Source: Prevotella sp. E13-27 (GTDB lineage: Bacteria; Bacteroidota; Bacteroidia; Bacteroidales; Bacteroidaceae). From it: a stretch of DNA of 64,000 nucleotides. The notes below the pieces were generated by a model that ran no database searches, had not been told where the DNA came from, and saw nothing but the letters and a program-made list of their open reading frames with translations. A program made the position numbers and the translations under genes. This document shows, piece by piece, positions 62,321-64,000 of the stretch (positions are counted from its first letter, which is position 1; every line of letters starts with the position of its first letter). The stretch lies in NCBI RefSeq assembly GCF_023217965.1, contig NZ_JALPSC010000001.1:1922001-1986000 (forward strand). The letters run 5' to 3'.

Positions 62321-63664
62321 TTATAGCTCCCCTTTCCTCTGGTAGAACTTCAGCATCTTCAGTGCCATTATTGCAAGGTATTTGCTCTCCAGTCGGTCTT
62401 GCTGCGCTTTGAGCAAACGGTCTTTTCCTGTCATGAGTTCTACGATGTTCTTCAGTCCGAGTTGGAACTGCTCTTGCAACAGGTTGAAGCTCTCCTGTTC
62501 GCTGTCAACAGAGACCTGCGCAGCACGGAGCTTCTCCTGGTTAAGTGTAGCGTCGAGCCAGTAGCCTTCGATAGTGGCGTATAGCTGGTCTTCAGCGTCT
62601 TCCAGCTCTACTTGTGCCAGCTCCTGCTGTATGCGTGCCTTTCTGATGGCAGTCTTTGTCTGTCGGCGGTCATAGATGGGAATGCTAAGGGTTAGACCTG
62701 CTGACATGTCGAAGTCTGTCTTCATCTGTGAGCCCCAGGTATCGTCAGACCTTGAGTTTGTGCTTGTGCCGAAGCCTGCTGTCATACCCAGTGTTGGCAG
62801 ATAGCCTGCTTTCGCCATTTTTACGCTGAGCTCGCTGCTCTCTATCTGAAGTTTAGCCTCTGCGAGCTCTGGTCTTACAGCCAGCGCGTTCTCATAGACA
62901 GCTTGCAGTGCAGGAACCTCTTCCATAGCCTGCTCGTCAGTAGTGGCGGGTACAACGATGTCAATCTCTGTGGGACCAACCATCTCCAGGAGTTCTTTCA
63001 GTTGCAGCTTGTATTTGCGGATGTTGGTCTGTGACTGAACGATGCTAAATTCGTCAGTGGCTCTTTGTGCAGTGAGCTGGGCAACGTCGGCCTTCGACAT
63101 CTTGCCTACTTCCAGCATCTGCTTGCCACGCTCTTCGTTTTTCTTACTTGTCTCCAAGCTCTGCTGGCTTACCTTTACGGCTTCTTCGAGGTAGAGTATC
63201 TGTATATAAAGCTGTGTGATCTGTTCCTCTATAGAGTTAGCGGTCACCTCTACTTCAAGATCCTTCTGTTTTGCAGTCAGCTTGTTCTGCTTTATGGTGT
63301 TGCGGTTCTTGTTGCCGTCCCAAAGTGTCCAGTTGGCATTTATGCCGTATGTGCCGTTGTAGTACCATTTGACTTCTTTGTCATCGACAATGCCGTTTGT
63401 AACGGTGATGGTATTCTCCTGCCAAGGTCTATAACCTAAGCTTTGGTTTGTCGATGCCGATACCGATGGTAGTAGTGCAGCTTTTGCACCCTTTACGTCT
63501 TCCTCTGCCGACTGTGCGTTTAGCTTTGCTCTCTTCAGCGTCATGTTATGCTCTTTGGCATAGCTGATGCAATCTTCGAGGGAAAGTGTCACTTTCTCCT
63601 GAGCAGTAGCGTTTAGCATTATTGATAGGCAGACGGAAGCAATTAGAATAAATCTTTTATACAT
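62321..63664 (-). CDS. TolC family outer membrane efflux protein
   Basis: Outer-membrane channel of the export system, 447 residues. A signal peptide MYKRFILIASVCLSIMLNATA is followed by the first OEP repeat (LSLEDCISYAKEHNMTLKRAKLNAQSAEEDVKGAKAALLPSVSA split into its helix and strand) and a second repeat (AVRPELAEAKLQIESSELSVKMAKAGYLP). The two repeats form the periplasmic tunnel. First gene of the operon; the substrate is unknown. Confidence 0.94.
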   Translation of the reverse strand: MYKRFILIASVCLSIMLNATAQEKVTLSLEDCISYAKEHNMTLKRAKLNAQSAEEDVKGAKAALLPSVSASTNQSLGYRPWQENTITVTNGIVDDKEVKWYYNGTYGINANWTLWDGNKNRNTIKQNKLTAKQKDLEVEVTANSIEEQITQLYIQILYLEEAVKVSQQSLETSKKNEERGKQMLEVGKMSKADVAQLTAQRATDEFSIVQSQTNIRKYKLQLKELLEMVGPTEIDIVVPATTDEQAMEEVPALQAVYENALAVRPELAEAKLQIESSELSVKMAKAGYLPTLGMTAGFGTSTNSRSDDTWGSQMKTDFDMSAGLTLSIPIYDRRQTKTAIRKARIQQELAQVELEDAEDQLYATIEGYWLDATLNQEKLRAAQVSVDSEQESFNLLQEQFQLGLKNIVELMTGKDRLLKAQQDRLESKYLAIMALKMLKFYQRKGEL

Positions 63665-63706
63665 ATTTGTTCCGTATTTGATTACATATTTATATTAAAA
63701 CCAATG

Positions 63707-63714
63707 CAAAAGTA
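63707..63714 (-). promoter_or_regulatory. -7 box of the tolC-like export operon
   Basis: Minus strand TACTTTTG, 42 nt before the TolC start. No good -33 element. Confidence 0.55.
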
Positions 63715-63764
63715 GTGATTTGTTCGAAAAAGAGGGGAAACGATATAAAATTATTTTGATTTTT

Positions 63765-63794
63765 TTTGTCTTATTGTTTTTTGTTGTAATTTTG
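63765..63794 (+). promoter_or_regulatory. Promoter of the partial secreted protein gene
   Basis: TTTG, 18 nt, TAATTTTG; spacer slightly short. Confidence 0.55.
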
Positions 63795-63826
63795 CAATAA
63801 ATATAGCATTGAAAAACAAAACACTA

Positions 63827-64000
63827 ATGAAAACATGCACTTTTAAATTATTGCTTCTCTTGCTGCTGATGATGGTGGGAGGAACAGAAGTAAATGCTGA
63901 AAAGACATATAAGTTGATGAAGGTGAACACTGTGGAATATGGTCACTATTATGTCTTTGAACAGAGTGGAAGGGTGATGAACAATGAAGTTAGTTCTGGA
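63827..64000 (+). CDS. Partial secreted protein (cut by the window end)
   Basis: An open frame of 58 codons running off the end. It starts MKTCTFKLLLLLLLMMVGG and has a clear signal peptide with likely cleavage after EVNA. The mature part begins EKTYKLMKVNTVEYGHYYVF. A promoter precedes it by 32 nt. Too little is visible for a family assignment; the signal and style fit another exported surface protein. Confidence 0.7.
   Translation, partial: MKTCTFKLLLLLLLMMVGGTEVNAEKTYKLMKVNTVEYGHYYVFEQSGRVMNNEVSSG

Overview
The window looks like the chromosome of a member of the Bacteroidota, most probably Prevotella or a close relative. Many genes are preceded by the Bacteroidota promoter signature (TAnnTTTG at -7, often with TTTG about 20 nt upstream). 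Large secreted proteins end in type IX secretion (T9SS)-like C-terminal motifs (GLYI-NGKK-V-K). Glycine decarboxylase is split into two subunits, class I fumarase is present, and an IS66 and an IS110 element carry typical family genes. I infer the genus from gene content and style; no rRNA gene is present to confirm it.

1-20.4 kb is mostly core metabolism. It holds pyrH; a leftward phospholipid operon psd-pssA-DUF4834-membrane protein; a Dabb protein; a TonB-C domain lipoprotein; and a membrane-bound TPR/HTH protein. A complete glycine cleavage operon follows (lplA-gcvT-gcvH-gcvPA-gcvPB-lpdA), containing its own lipoate ligase and dihydrolipoyl dehydrogenase. Then come a beta-barrel protein, nadB, a Ser-rich membrane protein and the DUF177-rpmF-fabH operon. 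20.4-26 kb runs rightward: class I fumarase, an M6-type secreted peptidase, nagB and a phenylacetate-CoA ligase.

26-40.4 kb is the accessory core. Two giant secreted T9SS-type proteins face each other, each followed by a small acidic peptide gene; the two peptides resemble each other. Between them sit an intact IS66 with an 8-bp target duplication inside a 22-bp tandem array, an IS110 transposase with a likely bridge RNA upstream, and about 1.2 kb of gene-free DNA full of palindromes, including two elements that fold as four-way junctions.

40.4-48.7 kb holds a polysaccharide deacetylase, a DUF2723 membrane protein, DedA, a TPR protein and glnS, all leftward. 48.9-52.1 kb is a secreted GH98-like glycosidase. 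52.5-57.8 kb is a type III restriction-modification locus (mod, res) behind a roughly 300-nt structured leader with its own promoter and mutually exclusive stems. 57.8-59 kb is a four-helix-bundle/zinc-finger gene enclosed by low-complexity repeats. 59-63.7 kb is a tripartite MacAB-TolC-like export operon. The window ends inside a secreted protein gene.

Recurring non-coding themes are: (i) a palindrome family at 3' ends of genes; (ii) short GC-rich palindromes inserted in frame inside protein genes (twice in lpdA, once in res, once in a T9SS protein); and (iii) semi-palindromic tandem arrays with a period near 22 bp in several intergenic regions.
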